NCBI GenBank assembly: GCA_001189495.1
Contig: CP012068.1
Location: 62,001-126,000, forward strand
Source: Eubacterium sulci ATCC 35585
GTDB lineage: Bacteria; Bacillota; Clostridia; Peptostreptococcales; Anaerovoracaceae
Length of the DNA: 64,000 nucleotides
Direction: 5' to 3'
In this document: piece after piece, positions 26,085-34,614 of the stretch
Numbering within the stretch: the first letter of the stretch is position 1
Layout of the letters: each line of letters begins with the position of its first letter
Notes under the pieces: model-generated
What the model saw: only the letters and a program-made list of their open reading frames with translations
Told to the model about the DNA's origin: nothing
Database searches by the model: none
Position numbers and translations under genes: made by a program

Positions 26085-26792
26085 ATGAAAAAGATAAATT
26101 TATTAAAAACAAAAATATTTTGCCTGCTAACAATCTGCTTCCTGCTCATTCCGAGCAGTACTTTCGCCCTTGGCGATTACGATGAAGTAGAGGCAGAGTC
26201 CGCCCTGAAATACGGCATGACCCCGATTTCAGCATCCGAAGTGAAAAACGGTAGCTTTGATATTATGGTATTATCTAGCTCAAGATTTTTCAAGCTAGAG
26301 CTATCTAGCATCACATCAAAGGATGGCGAGCTTACAGCGCTTGTAAACATCAAAAGCAAAAGCTACAAATACGTATATCTTGGAACTGCCGAAGAAGCCT
26401 CAAAGGCCGATGAGTCTAAGCTCATTCCTGTGACCATAGACGGGGAACACTCACATTTTGAGATTCCGCTAAAGAACCTTAACTCCGATGTTCCATGCGC
26501 GGCCTTCAGTATCAAAAGGCAAAAATGGTATAACAGAAATATAGTTTTCGATGCTTCAAGCCTTCCTGATAAGGCGCTAAACTTCAAAACGCCTAACTAC
26601 GATTTAATTGAAAAATCAACGAAAGAATACATTAAGAAGCATAATCTCAGCAAGGATGTCCTCGGCGAAAAGCCTAAGCAAATCGAAATAACTGAGGACC
26701 AAAACACAGTCAAAAAGATACTCGCTGTCGCATTTGCGGTGATGATTATCGGCGGTGTTTTGAACCACTTTGTGAAGCGCAGGCGCAGGTAG
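26085..26792 (+). CDS. Secreted protein with C-terminal membrane anchor, unknown function
   Basis: The 235-residue product has a signal peptide (about residues 1-28, ending STFALG) and a C-terminal hydrophobic helix (KILAVAFAVMIIGGVLNHF) followed by basic KRRRR, so it is exported and held by a tail anchor. The middle part is about 170 residues of mixed strands with no family I recognise; there is no LPxTG-like motif. It is divergent from the ABC exporter with a 39-base gap and may be co-regulated. The end of the gene runs into a GC-rich repeat. Confidence 0.65.
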   Translation: MKKINLLKTKIFCLLTICFLLIPSSTFALGDYDEVEAESALKYGMTPISASEVKNGSFDIMVLSSSRFFKLELSSITSKDGELTALVNIKSKSYKYVYLGTAEEASKADESKLIPVTIDGEHSHFEIPLKNLNSDVPCAAFSIKRQKWYNRNIVFDASSLPDKALNFKTPNYDLIEKSTKEYIKKHNLSKDVLGEKPKQIEITEDQNTVKKILAVAFAVMIIGGVLNHFVKRRRR

Positions 26793-26877
26793 AGGCCGCT
26801 GCGCGAGGGCCGCGCATCAAAGTCTTTTAACAAGCTAAGCGCGAGCCTGTCCATGGGCGCAGGTAGAGGCCGCTGCG
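26782..26877. repeat. Pair of 22-bp GC-rich direct repeats
   Basis: GGCGCAGGTAGAGGCCGCTG plus CG occurs exactly at 26782-26803, overlapping the stop codon of the upstream gene, and at 26856-26877. The 74-bp unit between copy starts is much richer in GC than its surroundings. No open frame or RNA family is recognised. Confidence 0.7.
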
Positions 26878-26891
26878 TACAAGGCCTCTGA

Positions 26892-26920
26892 AATATAGCC
26901 GGGACCGGCTATATTTTTTA
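26892..26920. terminator. Bidirectional terminator, end of the corrin operon
   Basis: AATATAGCCGG and CCGGCTATATT form an 11-bp stem with a short loop, flanked by T-rich DNA in both directions. It overlaps the cbiL stop codon by three bases. Confidence 0.85.
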
Positions 26921-27610
26921 TTTTTCCTTGTTTTCTTTTGCGATTATCAGGGAAAAATATCCTGCGCCGTCAGGAATCTCCTCTACGCTGTAATATTTGT
27001 TTTCATTTGGAAGACCGCAGTTTTCCACCATATTTACCTTGCGTCCACTTGCTTTAAGGATTTCCTTAACCTTAGGCATCTGCCTTCCGCTTTTCATCAG
27101 AACATAGCTTCCATCTAAAGCAAGTTTATCATCAAGCTGATGTACAGCAGGAATAACATGAAGCGGCTCCTGCCACTCGGTTAGCGGAATACCTAGGCTT
27201 GCTGCAGCAGCGCAGAAGGAAGTTATTCCACTGACATACACAGTCTCAAAACCATGGTTCTTAACTATTTTCTCAAGATAGGAGAATGTCGAGTAAACCG
27301 TTGTATCTCCAAGTGTTATAAAGCCAACGCTCTTGCCCTCTGCAAGAACCTTTTCTATAGTCTCTGCTCCGCTCTTATGAGCTTTTAGGAGCAGCTCCTT
27401 ATCCATGGTCATCGGCATGTCGATAGGAAGCATCTCCTTTTGCTCGATTTCTGGAACCGCTTGAACAGCGATTCTGTATGCTAGCGTTTCCTTCACATCA
27501 GTTCCAGGTGCCGCAATAACATCGACTTCCTTCATCATTCTAACTGCCTTAAGCGTAATATGCTCTGGATCTCCAGGCCCTATACCTATTCCGTAGAAAA
27601 TACCCTTCAT
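26918..27610 (-). CDS. cbiL: Precorrin-2/cobalt-factor II C20-methyltransferase
   Basis: The 230-residue SAM-dependent enzyme methylates C20 of the corrin precursor. It has the tetrapyrrole-methylase P-loop GIGIGPGDPEHITLKA at residues 6-21, VGFITLGDTTVYSTFSYL at about 97-114, the VSGITSFCAAAASLGIPLTE segment and a C-terminal EEIPDGAGYFSLIIAKE typical of CbiL/CobI. The ATG at 27608-27610 follows GGAGGG; a longer frame to 27628 has no ribosome site. With a CbiK present, the cobalt-factor II form is the likely substrate. Confidence 0.9.
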   Translation of the reverse strand: MKGIFYGIGIGPGDPEHITLKAVRMMKEVDVIAAPGTDVKETLAYRIAVQAVPEIEQKEMLPIDMPMTMDKELLLKAHKSGAETIEKVLAEGKSVGFITLGDTTVYSTFSYLEKIVKNHGFETVYVSGITSFCAAAASLGIPLTEWQEPLHVIPAVHQLDDKLALDGSYVLMKSGRQMPKVKEILKASGRKVNMVENCGLPNENKYYSVEEIPDGAGYFSLIIAKENKEK

Positions 27611-27636
27611 TTTCCCTCCAATTCGCATTGCGAAAT

Positions 27637-29076
27637 CTATTTATTCAGCTCGCAGATAAGCCTTCCAATCCCTTGGACAGAATGCTCCTTAGCTACTGAA
27701 AACTCTCTGTCAGTTCTATTTTTGAGCTCTCTTGCGGTGATATCACCTATGCAGATAATCTCTGCATTAGGAAGCTTCTGACTTTCAAAAAAGGCCCTTA
27801 CCCCTGCAGCACTTGCAAACACTAGATAGTGGCAGTCCTCAAACTTCTTAATATCAAAATCTGAGCCTGTCTGTACCGTGTCATAAATCTTTCTATCATC
27901 AAAGCTTACACCTTTTTCCTCGAGCTTTTCGTTAAGCTCAGGTGATCCACCTAGTGCTCTGAGAATCAAGATTTTTTCTCCAGCGCATTTCTCAGCTAGA
28001 AGCTCCCCAAGGCTTGCAGCTGTATATTTTTCGGGCATTAAGTCTGCTATGATGCCGTGTTCTCTTAGCTTTGATGCGGTACCGGTACCTATGCAGGCAA
28101 ATTTCAGATGCCCTAGACACCTTATATCCATTCCCCTTGCTTTGATTTCATCAAAGAAAATATCTATTCCATTTGCACTAGTGAAAACGATCCATCCGTA
28201 GTCACTAAAGTCTTCAGGAATTTCACTAGCATTTGGCGCAAGCTCAAGGCAAACCATACTTTCTACAAAAGCTCCAAGCTCTTCTAAATGCTCAGTGAGC
28301 CTAGAAGTAAAGGATCTAGTTCCCGTTATAGCTACGCGCTTTCCGTCAAGCGGCCCCTTACCCTTGCTTTCCATATGAAAACCTGCAACCTCGCCGACCA
28401 CAAGAATTCCCGGTGATTCAGCAAGCTTAGCCTTCTCTGCGATATCGCCTAGACATCCGTCGATTCTCTTTTCTCTTCCCGAAAAACCTCTGCAAACTAT
28501 GGATGCAGGAAGATCTGGTGATTTTCCATTTTTGATAAGATTTTCGCTTATCTCAGCTATCGAGTTGATGCCCATGAGAAAGATCAAGGTTCCATTTAGC
28601 TTTGCAAGTGCTTCGTAGCTTTCAGTCTTACTACTTGCACTGTGCCCCGTTATGACCGTAAAGGACTGCGCAATTCCGCGATGTGTTACAGGAATTCCAA
28701 GGCTTTCTGGTACTGCTATACAGGAACTGATTCCCGGGATTAGCTCACAGTCTATGCCCTCAGCCTCAAGCGCAAGATATTCCTCACCACCGCGACCGAA
28801 TACAAAGCTGTCTCCACCCTTAAGCCTTGCAACTAGCTGTCCCTTTTTTGCTTCCTCTATCAAAATTTCGTTTATATCAGGCTGGGTTTTGCTGTGCTTA
28901 GCAAAGCGCTTCCCCACATAAATCCTCTTACAATCATCCCTGACCTCGCCTAGGAGTTTGTCGTCTATCAAGTCATCGTAAACGAGGACATCCGCCTTTT
29001 TCAGTGCCTTTAGAGCCTTAACTGAAATTAAACCTCTGCCACATCCAGCACCTATAAGCTGTACTTTACCTCTCAT
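27637..29076 (-). CDS. cobA-hemD: Uroporphyrinogen-III methyltransferase/synthase fusion (CobA-HemD)
   Basis: The 479-residue protein fuses two enzymes. Residues 1-240 are SUMT/CobA: VQLIGAGCGRGLISVKALK, VYDDLID, LKGGDSFVFGRGGEE and GIPVTHRGIAQSFTVITGH, which makes precorrin-2 from uroporphyrinogen III. Residues 245-479 are HemD: GKRVAITGTRSF, WIVFTSANGIDIFF, ACIGTGTASKL and the HYLVFASAAGVRAFF ending, which closes hydroxymethylbilane to uroporphyrinogen III. This fusion is common in Clostridia. Its ATG overlaps the hemC stop as TAATG. Intermediates could be passed along the operon products. Confidence 0.93.
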   Translation of the reverse strand: MRGKVQLIGAGCGRGLISVKALKALKKADVLVYDDLIDDKLLGEVRDDCKRIYVGKRFAKHSKTQPDINEILIEEAKKGQLVARLKGGDSFVFGRGGEEYLALEAEGIDCELIPGISSCIAVPESLGIPVTHRGIAQSFTVITGHSASSKTESYEALAKLNGTLIFLMGINSIAEISENLIKNGKSPDLPASIVCRGFSGREKRIDGCLGDIAEKAKLAESPGILVVGEVAGFHMESKGKGPLDGKRVAITGTRSFTSRLTEHLEELGAFVESMVCLELAPNASEIPEDFSDYGWIVFTSANGIDIFFDEIKARGMDIRCLGHLKFACIGTGTASKLREHGIIADLMPEKYTAASLGELLAEKCAGEKILILRALGGSPELNEKLEEKGVSFDDRKIYDTVQTGSDFDIKKFEDCHYLVFASAAGVRAFFESQKLPNAEIICIGDITARELKNRTDREFSVAKEHSVQGIGRLICELNK

Positions 29077-29954
29077 TAAATCTCCTCCGTAAGCATAGAC
29101 AAAACTAGCTGGCTAAGCTCCTGCCTATCCTCAAAGCTTCCATCTACGCAAACCTTTCTCTCATCCTTAAGTGCCATCAAAGTGACACTGTCTCCCTCAA
29201 TTTTTGCATGAACACCAAGAGCAGACTTGCAGTCAGCCTTGAGCTTGCAGAACACACTTCTCTCTAAATCAAAGCGTCTTTTCGTATCAAAGTCTGAAAC
29301 CTCTCCTAGTAGCCTTACTATTTCCTTATCCTCACTACGGCATTCTATCGCAATGATTCCCTGACATGCAGCAGGAATCATCTCCTCACTCGAAAACTCG
29401 TAAACATCATAAGGACTAAGGTCTATATTGAGCCTATCAAGAGCAGCTCTAGCAAGAATTATTGAATCATACTCGCCAGACTCAAGCTTCCCAAGCCTTG
29501 TATCAATGTTTCCCCTAAGGCTCTTAAACTCGACATTTTCGTCGATGGCAAGATACTCGCAAATTCTTCGCGGGCTTCCCGTTCCAATTACCTTCTTTGC
29601 ACTATTTTCGGCTGTGCAGGTCCCATCGCTCTTAAGCGATATGAGACAATCTGCAGATGATGCTGCCTTCGGAACACCTGCAATTACAAGGCCTTCCGCA
29701 AGTTCATAGGGAAGATCCTTTGCTGAGTGAACAGCAATGTTCGCGCTCTTGTTGAGCAAAGCCTTTTCGATTTCACGCACAAAAAGACCATCTCCGCCTA
29801 TTTCATGAATTGGACGGTTTTGGTCCTTGTCACCCTTTGTTTTTACAATGAGAAGCTCGCACTCAAAGCCCTTTGCTTCTATCAATGCCTTGACCTGCTC
29901 AGCCTGAGTCAGGGCAAGTTTACTTCCTCTTGTCGCTAAAACTATTTTTCGCAT
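29076..29954 (-). CDS. hemC: Porphobilinogen deaminase (hydroxymethylbilane synthase)
   Basis: HemC joins four porphobilinogens into hydroxymethylbilane. The 292-residue protein has the family's LATRGSKLALTQAEQVKALI start, KTKGDKDQNRPI, GLFVREIEKALL, VHSAKDLP, GTGSPRR and LRGNIDTRLGKLESGEYDSI. The cofactor-binding cysteine is in KLKADCKSALGVHAKI near residue 235. The ATG at 29952-29954 follows a weak GAAGAG and overlaps the upstream gene by 35 bases, indicating coupling. Confidence 0.93.
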   Translation of the reverse strand: MRKIVLATRGSKLALTQAEQVKALIEAKGFECELLIVKTKGDKDQNRPIHEIGGDGLFVREIEKALLNKSANIAVHSAKDLPYELAEGLVIAGVPKAASSADCLISLKSDGTCTAENSAKKVIGTGSPRRICEYLAIDENVEFKSLRGNIDTRLGKLESGEYDSIILARAALDRLNIDLSPYDVYEFSSEEMIPAACQGIIAIECRSEDKEIVRLLGEVSDFDTKRRFDLERSVFCKLKADCKSALGVHAKIEGDSVTLMALKDERKVCVDGSFEDRQELSQLVLSMLTEEI

Positions 29955-30558
29955 CACAATACTCTTCTATTATCTTATCTACATTAGCTTCATCTAAATC
30001 ATCCATGCTCAAAAGCTTTGACATAACATAATTATAGATTTTACTGCGCTCCTCCTGTGAATCCACCTTTGATGGTAGGCTCTTTCGAAGCTCGCCCATG
30101 ATGTCCAGCACCTTCTCGATATTGTCTGGGATAATATCCTCAATCTGCTCTCTCAAATGCCTTGAGTAAGCAGGGCTTTTTCCCGAGGTGGAAACACTGA
30201 CAACAAGATCTCCCCTTTTGATTATACCTGGAAGAAAGAAATCGCATTCCTCCCTGTCATCTGCCGCGTTTACGGGTATTCCTCTAGATTTACATGCTGC
30301 CACTATGCCCTCATCCTGCTCTCTGCTTCCCGTTGCAGTAATTACAAAATCAAAGCCCTCTAGGTCTTTCTCATCAAAGCACTTATTAACGACCTTAAAG
30401 CCTTCGCGAGCTAAGCCTTCGGCCCCTTCCTTTGATATAACTGTAATATTGCTCGTGAATTCGCTTATCGCCTTAAGCTTTCTTTTCGCAATCCTACCAT
30501 AGCCTACAATCAAAAAGCGTTTGTCCTCGAGATTTATACAAAGTGGAAATCTGTTCAT
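29920..30558 (-). CDS. Precorrin-2 dehydrogenase (Met8/CysG N-terminal domain type)
   Basis: The 212-residue protein oxidises precorrin-2 to sirohydrochlorin with NAD. It has an N-terminal Rossmann site RFLIVGYGRIAKRKLKAISE at residues 14-33 (a glycine-rich loop with Y-G-R where many have G-G-G), VITATGSREQDE, PVNAADDREECDFFLPG with the catalytic aspartate region, and the SVSTSGKSPAYSRHLREQIE motif. It lacks the methylase half of full CysG, which the CobA-HemD fusion supplies. Its sirohydrochlorin would feed CbiK. Confidence 0.9.
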   Translation of the reverse strand: MNRFPLCINLEDKRFLIVGYGRIAKRKLKAISEFTSNITVISKEGAEGLAREGFKVVNKCFDEKDLEGFDFVITATGSREQDEGIVAACKSRGIPVNAADDREECDFFLPGIIKRGDLVVSVSTSGKSPAYSRHLREQIEDIIPDNIEKVLDIMGELRKSLPSKVDSQEERSKIYNYVMSKLLSMDDLDEANVDKIIEEYCDAKNSFSDKRK

Positions 30559-30573
30559 ATCCTTACTCCATCA

Positions 30574-31167
30574 CTAGCTTTGCATCTTGCGCATAATAGG
30601 TACAAGTCTGTAAGCCAAAACCGCTGCAAGCATGCAAATTACGGTATCTGGAATAACTGTACTTAGGAACCATACGCTAAATAGCTGAGCTATACCGATA
30701 CCCTCAGTTCCTGAAATCACAAAGTTAAACATTATGAAGTAGTAGATTAGTCCGCAAGCATAGTAAGCCATCTCGCCTATGAACGCAGCAATTGCAAGCT
30801 TTGGAAGGCTTGGCTTTCCATCTCTGCTAGAAAGCATCCCTGTAAACAGCGCCGCAAAAGCAAATCCAATCAGGAAGCCGAATGTAGGTCTAAGCAGATA
30901 TCCTAGTCCTCCTCCGTGAGCAAATACAGGAATTCCTATAAGTCCTATAATCAAATATGTTAGAACCGACACAAATCCGTTTCTTGCTCCAAGCAAAAAT
31001 CCCGCAAGCAGTGCAAAGAACACCTGTAGTGATATTGTTACCTCAAAAACTCCTAGTGGCAGTGTAATTTTAATAAACGCTCCAACTGCCATAAGCGCTG
31101 TGAAGAGACCGCAGTAAATAACATCCTGTGTTCTAAAGCCTCTTCTATTCTTCTCTACATTACTCAT
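30574..31167 (-). CDS. bioY: Biotin ECF transporter S component BioY
   Basis: The 197-residue membrane protein has six predicted helices and BioY hallmarks: ALMAVGAFIKITLPLG, a LQVFFALLAGFLLGARNG stretch, and GIPVFAHGGGLGYLLRPTFG with the glycine-rich loop that forms part of the biotin site. It needs the shared EcfA/EcfT module encoded elsewhere, or may work alone. Its placement within a corrin/haem operon is unusual; no biotin operator (BirA box) was noticed upstream. A different vitamin ligand is conceivable but the motifs favour biotin. Confidence 0.85.
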   Translation of the reverse strand: MSNVEKNRRGFRTQDVIYCGLFTALMAVGAFIKITLPLGVFEVTISLQVFFALLAGFLLGARNGFVSVLTYLIIGLIGIPVFAHGGGLGYLLRPTFGFLIGFAFAALFTGMLSSRDGKPSLPKLAIAAFIGEMAYYACGLIYYFIMFNFVISGTEGIGIAQLFSVWFLSTVIPDTVICMLAAVLAYRLVPIMRKMQS

Positions 31168-31201
31168 TTAAAAAACTTTCTCCTATAACCCTTTCTGTTA
31201 A

Positions 31202-31723
31202 CTAGCGTTCTATACCATCGCGAGCCTTAACCCCGCTGGAATAGTAGTGCCTTGTCTCCTGAATCTCAGACACTAAATCCGCCTTCTCAATTATATAATC
31301 AGGCGCATACCTTCCCGTCAAAACAAGCTCCGTCCCTTCAGGCTTCGCTTCCATCAAAGCCAAAACCTCAGACTCAGCCAGAAGCTTAAAATAGCAGCAA
31401 ATCGTAATCTCATCCAAAATCACAAGATCGTAGCTGCCATCGCGGAGAGCCTCCCTCGCCCTCGCAAGCCCATCCTCAGCACTCCTATAATCGTTCTCAC
31501 TCGGCACACCGCTCATCATACAGCCGTCAATGCCGTAGAGCTCCACTGTGATTTCAGGAAAGCGCTCCTTTATTAGCTTGATTTCGTTATATTCTATACT
31601 CTTAACAAACTGGCCGATGTAAACCCTGAGCCCCGCACCTGCTGCTCTCACCGCAAGTCCAATCGCTGCCGTAGTCTTACCTTTGCCGTTTCCTGTGTAC
31701 ACTTGAATATACCCTTTTTCCAC
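31202..31723 (-). CDS. Cob(I)alamin/cob(I)yrinic acid a,c-diamide adenosyltransferase (CobA/BtuR type)
   Basis: The 173-residue enzyme attaches the adenosyl group of ATP to Co(I) corrinoids. The P-loop GNGKGKTTAAIGLAVRAAG is at residues 11-29, then IGQFVK, YDLVILDEI and the ELVLTGRYAPDYIIEKADLV segment with a trailing tyrosine-rich YYSSGVKARDGIE ending, all typical of CobA/CobO. It heads the corrin operon and works on scavenged as well as newly made corrinoids. Symbol left empty to avoid confusion with the methyltransferase also called cobA. Confidence 0.93.
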   Translation of the reverse strand: MEKGYIQVYTGNGKGKTTAAIGLAVRAAGAGLRVYIGQFVKSIEYNEIKLIKERFPEITVELYGIDGCMMSGVPSENDYRSAEDGLARAREALRDGSYDLVILDEITICCYFKLLAESEVLALMEAKPEGTELVLTGRYAPDYIIEKADLVSEIQETRHYYSSGVKARDGIER

Positions 31724-31749
31724 AAATTTTACTCCTTCATCGATGTAAA

Positions 31750-31792
31750 ATAAAAAGCCCAGTTCTACTGAGTTCTAGTAGTACAGGGCTTG
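31750..31792 (-). terminator. Terminator after tRNA-Arg
   Basis: AAGCCC and GGGCTT, with internal TACTAGAACTCAGTA pairing, form a stem followed by TTTTTATTT on the minus strand, immediately 3' of the tRNA. Confidence 0.75.
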
Positions 31793-31795
31793 ATT

Positions 31796-31871
31796 TGGTG
31801 TCCCAGAGGCGATTCGAACACCCGACGCACGGTTTAGGAAACCGACGCTCTATCCACTGAGCTACTGAGAC
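31796..31871 (-). tRNA. tRNA-Arg (anticodon CCT)
   Basis: On the minus strand GTCTCAG pairs with CTGGGAC as the acceptor stem (two G-U pairs), the D arm is GCTC...GAGC, the anticodon arm CGGT-TTCCTAA-ACCG gives anticodon CCT (31836-31838) reading AGG, and the T arm has GTTCGAATC. Discriminator A and an encoded CCA end the gene. No integrase or attachment-site duplication is seen beside it. Confidence 0.95.
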
Positions 31872-31884
31872 ATATTGCTTACAT

Positions 31885-31913
31885 ATAATACCACGATAGA
31901 AGGCTTCTTTCAA
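31885..31913 (-). promoter_or_regulatory. Promoter of tRNA-Arg
   Basis: TTGAAA (31908-31913) and TATTAT (31885-31890) with a 17-base spacer on the minus strand, 13 bases from the tRNA 5' end. Confidence 0.75.
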
Positions 31914-31964
31914 CTCTAATATTGCTGTTAAAAGGCCTACAAAGCACGTCGGATTATAAAGCAC

Positions 31965-32008
31965 AAATTCACTGTAGCCATTGATTTCCAATAGCTACAG
32001 TGAATTTT
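31965..32008. terminator. Strong hairpin ending the second importer operon
   Basis: AAATTCACTGTAGC and GCTACAGTGAATTT form a 14-bp stem around a 15-base loop. It lies 70 bases after the binding-protein stop. The U-run on the minus strand is weak (TTTGTGCTTTAT). Confidence 0.7.
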
Positions 32009-32077
32009 ATCAACACCCTATGTATTTATATTATCTTGTCTTACCCCTTTTTTAGAGATTTTCTCCATAGCCTTAGA

Positions 32078-33639
32078 CTACTTGATTTTAATTGTGTTCC
32101 AGATAACATCCTGATACACTGTTGCAGCGAGCTTTAGCTCTCCAAGTCTCTTGTTGTATGTTATCATTCTGTTTGGATAGTATAGAGGAATTGTAATCGC
32201 TTCATCGTTCATGTACTTGAAGATAGCGTCATACTTTGCTGGTCTCTCATCTTCCTTGTATGTAGCAAGTACATCGTTAATCATCTCTGTTAGCTTATCG
32301 TCGCTCCAGAAAATACCCTTTGACTGGTCACTATTGCGGAATACGCTCTTTAGGAAGCCGTGTGGGTTCCATGAATCCTCGTAAGAACGGTAGATGATTA
32401 GGTCGTAGTTTCTATTCTTCCAAATTACATCGTAATATGCGCTGACTTCCTTCTCCTCGAGCTGAATATCAACACCAATCTTCTTGTACTCTGACTTTAG
32501 GTACTGGCAAATTGTCTTCCAGTTTGCATACTCTCCTGTCTGGAAAACTAGCTTAAGTGACAAAGCCTTGCCGTCCTTTTCTAGGATTCCATCTTTAGAA
32601 GCTCCTTTGCCTTTTTGATATCATAAGCATATCCAGGGCTGTTCTCCTCGCTTACATAAGGAACCTTGTTTGAGAAAACGCCTTTTGCTGGAACTCCTTC
32701 GTTATTTATAAGCTCTTTAACCAGTGAATCTTTGTTTGTAGCATAGTTTAGAGCCTGTCTTACTTTGACATCTTGAAGAGCAGGGTTATCATAGTTGATT
32801 CCTAGGAAGAATGACTGTGTTGACTCCTCCTTAAGAGTTGCTAGTTCCTTATCCTCTTCAATTTTCTTCATATCCTCTGAAGGAATGTCAGCAAGGCTCA
32901 AATCAGCCTCTCTGCTCTGAAGCGCCATTGTTCTTGCCTGTCCGTCCTTTACTTCCTTGATGACTAGCTTTTCAAAAGATGGCTTTTCTCCCCAGTAATT
33001 AGGATTTGGTACTAGCGTTACTTCTGAACCTGACTTATAGTCTTTGACCATCCACTGACCTGTTCCGATAGGCTCTTTGAACTTGCCATCAGAATCAATA
33101 CTTGCCTTAGCTAGCATTCTGTAAGGTCTTGGGTATGTGAATTCAATTATGATAGGATATGCTGCCTTCTCAAAAGTAAACTGAACTGTGTAATCGTCAA
33201 TTTTCTTAACATCTAGAAGCTTTGCTGAGAAATTTGAGCGTATCTTATCATCCCAGCGGTCTGTATTGAATAGAACGCTATCAGCGTTGAAATCTTCCCC
33301 ATTGCTGAACTTAACGCCCTTTCTAAGATGGAATGTGTAAACTGTACCATCATCGCTAATCTCATATGATTCAGCTAGGGCTGGTTCAATTTTTCCATCC
33401 TTACCATATCTTACTAGTGGATCATAGACAAGCTCGTAGAACTTAATTACTGTTGCACTAGTATCAACAGTATCTGCTGCTTCTGGCTTTATATCACCAG
33501 ACATCATAGCTGTAACAGTCTTACTGTCTGCACTTGTTTTCTTTGTCTCCTTGTTGTCCTTACAACCCATCAAACCAAATGCCATTGCGCAAATAATCGC
33601 CATCACTGTAGTAACTTTTAAAAGTCTTTTCTTTCTCAT
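32078..33639 (-). pseudogene. Family 5 solute-binding lipoprotein, interrupted by one frameshift
   Basis: Two frames together make one SBP_bac_5 protein. The N-terminal part (32581-33639) has a lipoprotein signal ending AFGLMGCKD and runs to ...[12 protein letters not shown]; the C-terminal part (32078-32563) resumes at ALSLKLVFQTGEYANWK. Adding a single A to the AAA at 32594-32596 restores a continuous reading ([18 protein letters not shown]) and a full protein of about 520 residues. The start chosen is the ATG at 33637-33639. It belongs to the riboswitch operon with the methyltransferase and four transporter genes. The shift is either a true mutation, slippage or a sequencing error. Confidence 0.85.
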
Positions 33640-33656
33640 TTTCTCTTTGTCTCCTT

Positions 33657-34604
33657 TCAACGATTAAACTTATTACAAGCGATAAAATTGTTATCTTCAA
33701 ATTCCCTTAGAATAGGTCTATTACAGTCACAAATCGCCTCACGCTGGGTGCAGCGATTTCTGTATACGCACCCTTCAAAAACCTCTTCAACGTAATCATA
33801 TTCCTTCGCAGACTCATTGATAAAACTTCTCTTTCGAGGATCTGCACAAGGGATTGACTTAAACAAATCAATAGAATATGGATGCTTAACAATTTTCTCT
33901 AAATCTGTTTTGACGAAGTCGAGCTCAACTATATTGCCCCTATACATGATTGCAACCTTTTGACATAGGTCCTTCACATTCGACAGGTCGTGAGTAATCA
34001 AAAGATAGGTTATGTCCGTTGTCTTCCTTATCTCCTGTAGCAATTCGAGAATCTGATGGCGAATAGCATAGTCTAAGCTCGCAACAGGCTCATCGCATAT
34101 CAAAAGCTTTGGCTTTAGTATCAAAGACCTTGCTATATTTGCTCTCTGACATTGTCCACCTGAAAGCTGAGATACATACTTCTTCTGAAAGCTATTTGGA
34201 AGCTTAACTACCTCAAATATCTCATCTAAACGCTTTTGACACTCTTTGTGACTGAGCTTCTCGTGTGCAAGCAGTACTTCTCTTATGCTATCGCCGATTG
34301 TATAGTTCGGATTAAAAACCGACTTGCTGTACTGAAATATCATCTGTACATCTTTTCTCAGTGGTCTTAGCTCTCTCTCCTTCATCTTTGCTATGTTACT
34401 ACCATTAAAGATAATATCTCCCTTTGTTGGCTTCTCTATGCCCATGATTAGCTTTGCCAGTGTAGTTTTTCCACATCCACTTTCACCAATTAGGGCTAGT
34501 GAGCTATTTTTAGTTATTTCTAAAGAAATGTCACAAACTGCTGGAAGTTTATCTTTTTTGCTATAAAACTTTGTTAAATTTCTTATTTCCAATAGTGGTT
34601 TCAT
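33657..34604 (-). CDS. Peptide/nickel-type ABC importer ATPase (DppF-like)
   Basis: The 315-residue ATPase has Walker [10 protein letters not shown] at about residues 39-47, Q-loop [13 protein letters not shown], signature [16 protein letters not shown] and Walker [13 protein letters not shown]. The C-terminal cysteine-rich tail ([16 protein letters not shown]) is the oligopeptide-permease extension that in relatives may hold an iron-sulfur cluster. It overlaps nothing but lies 17 bases from the binding-protein start. Part of the operon beginning at 37968. Confidence 0.9.
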   Translation of the reverse strand: MKPLLEIRNLTKFYSKKDKLPAVCDISLEITKNSSLALIGESGCGKTTLAKLIMGIEKPTKGDIIFNGSNIAKMKERELRPLRKDVQMIFQYSKSVFNPNYTIGDSIREVLLAHEKLSHKECQKRLDEIFEVVKLPNSFQKKYVSQLSGGQCQRANIARSLILKPKLLICDEPVASLDYAIRHQILELLQEIRKTTDITYLLITHDLSNVKDLCQKVAIMYRGNIVELDFVKTDLEKIVKHPYSIDLFKSIPCADPRKRSFINESAKEYDYVEEVFEGCVYRNRCTQREAICDCNRPILREFEDNNFIACNKFNR

Positions 34605-34614
34605 CTTTTGATAC

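Noticed and set aside
27637-29076. CobA-HemD fusion as a novel architecture
   Set aside because: This fusion is well known in Clostridia and related groups.
31796-31871. Integrated element at tRNA-Arg
   Set aside because: No integrase, no repeated tRNA 3' end and no change of gene style next to it.
31737-31991. 84-codon frame covering the tRNA-Arg
   Set aside because: Its middle is the tRNA itself (VAQWIERRFPKPCVG is a typical false translation of a tRNA).
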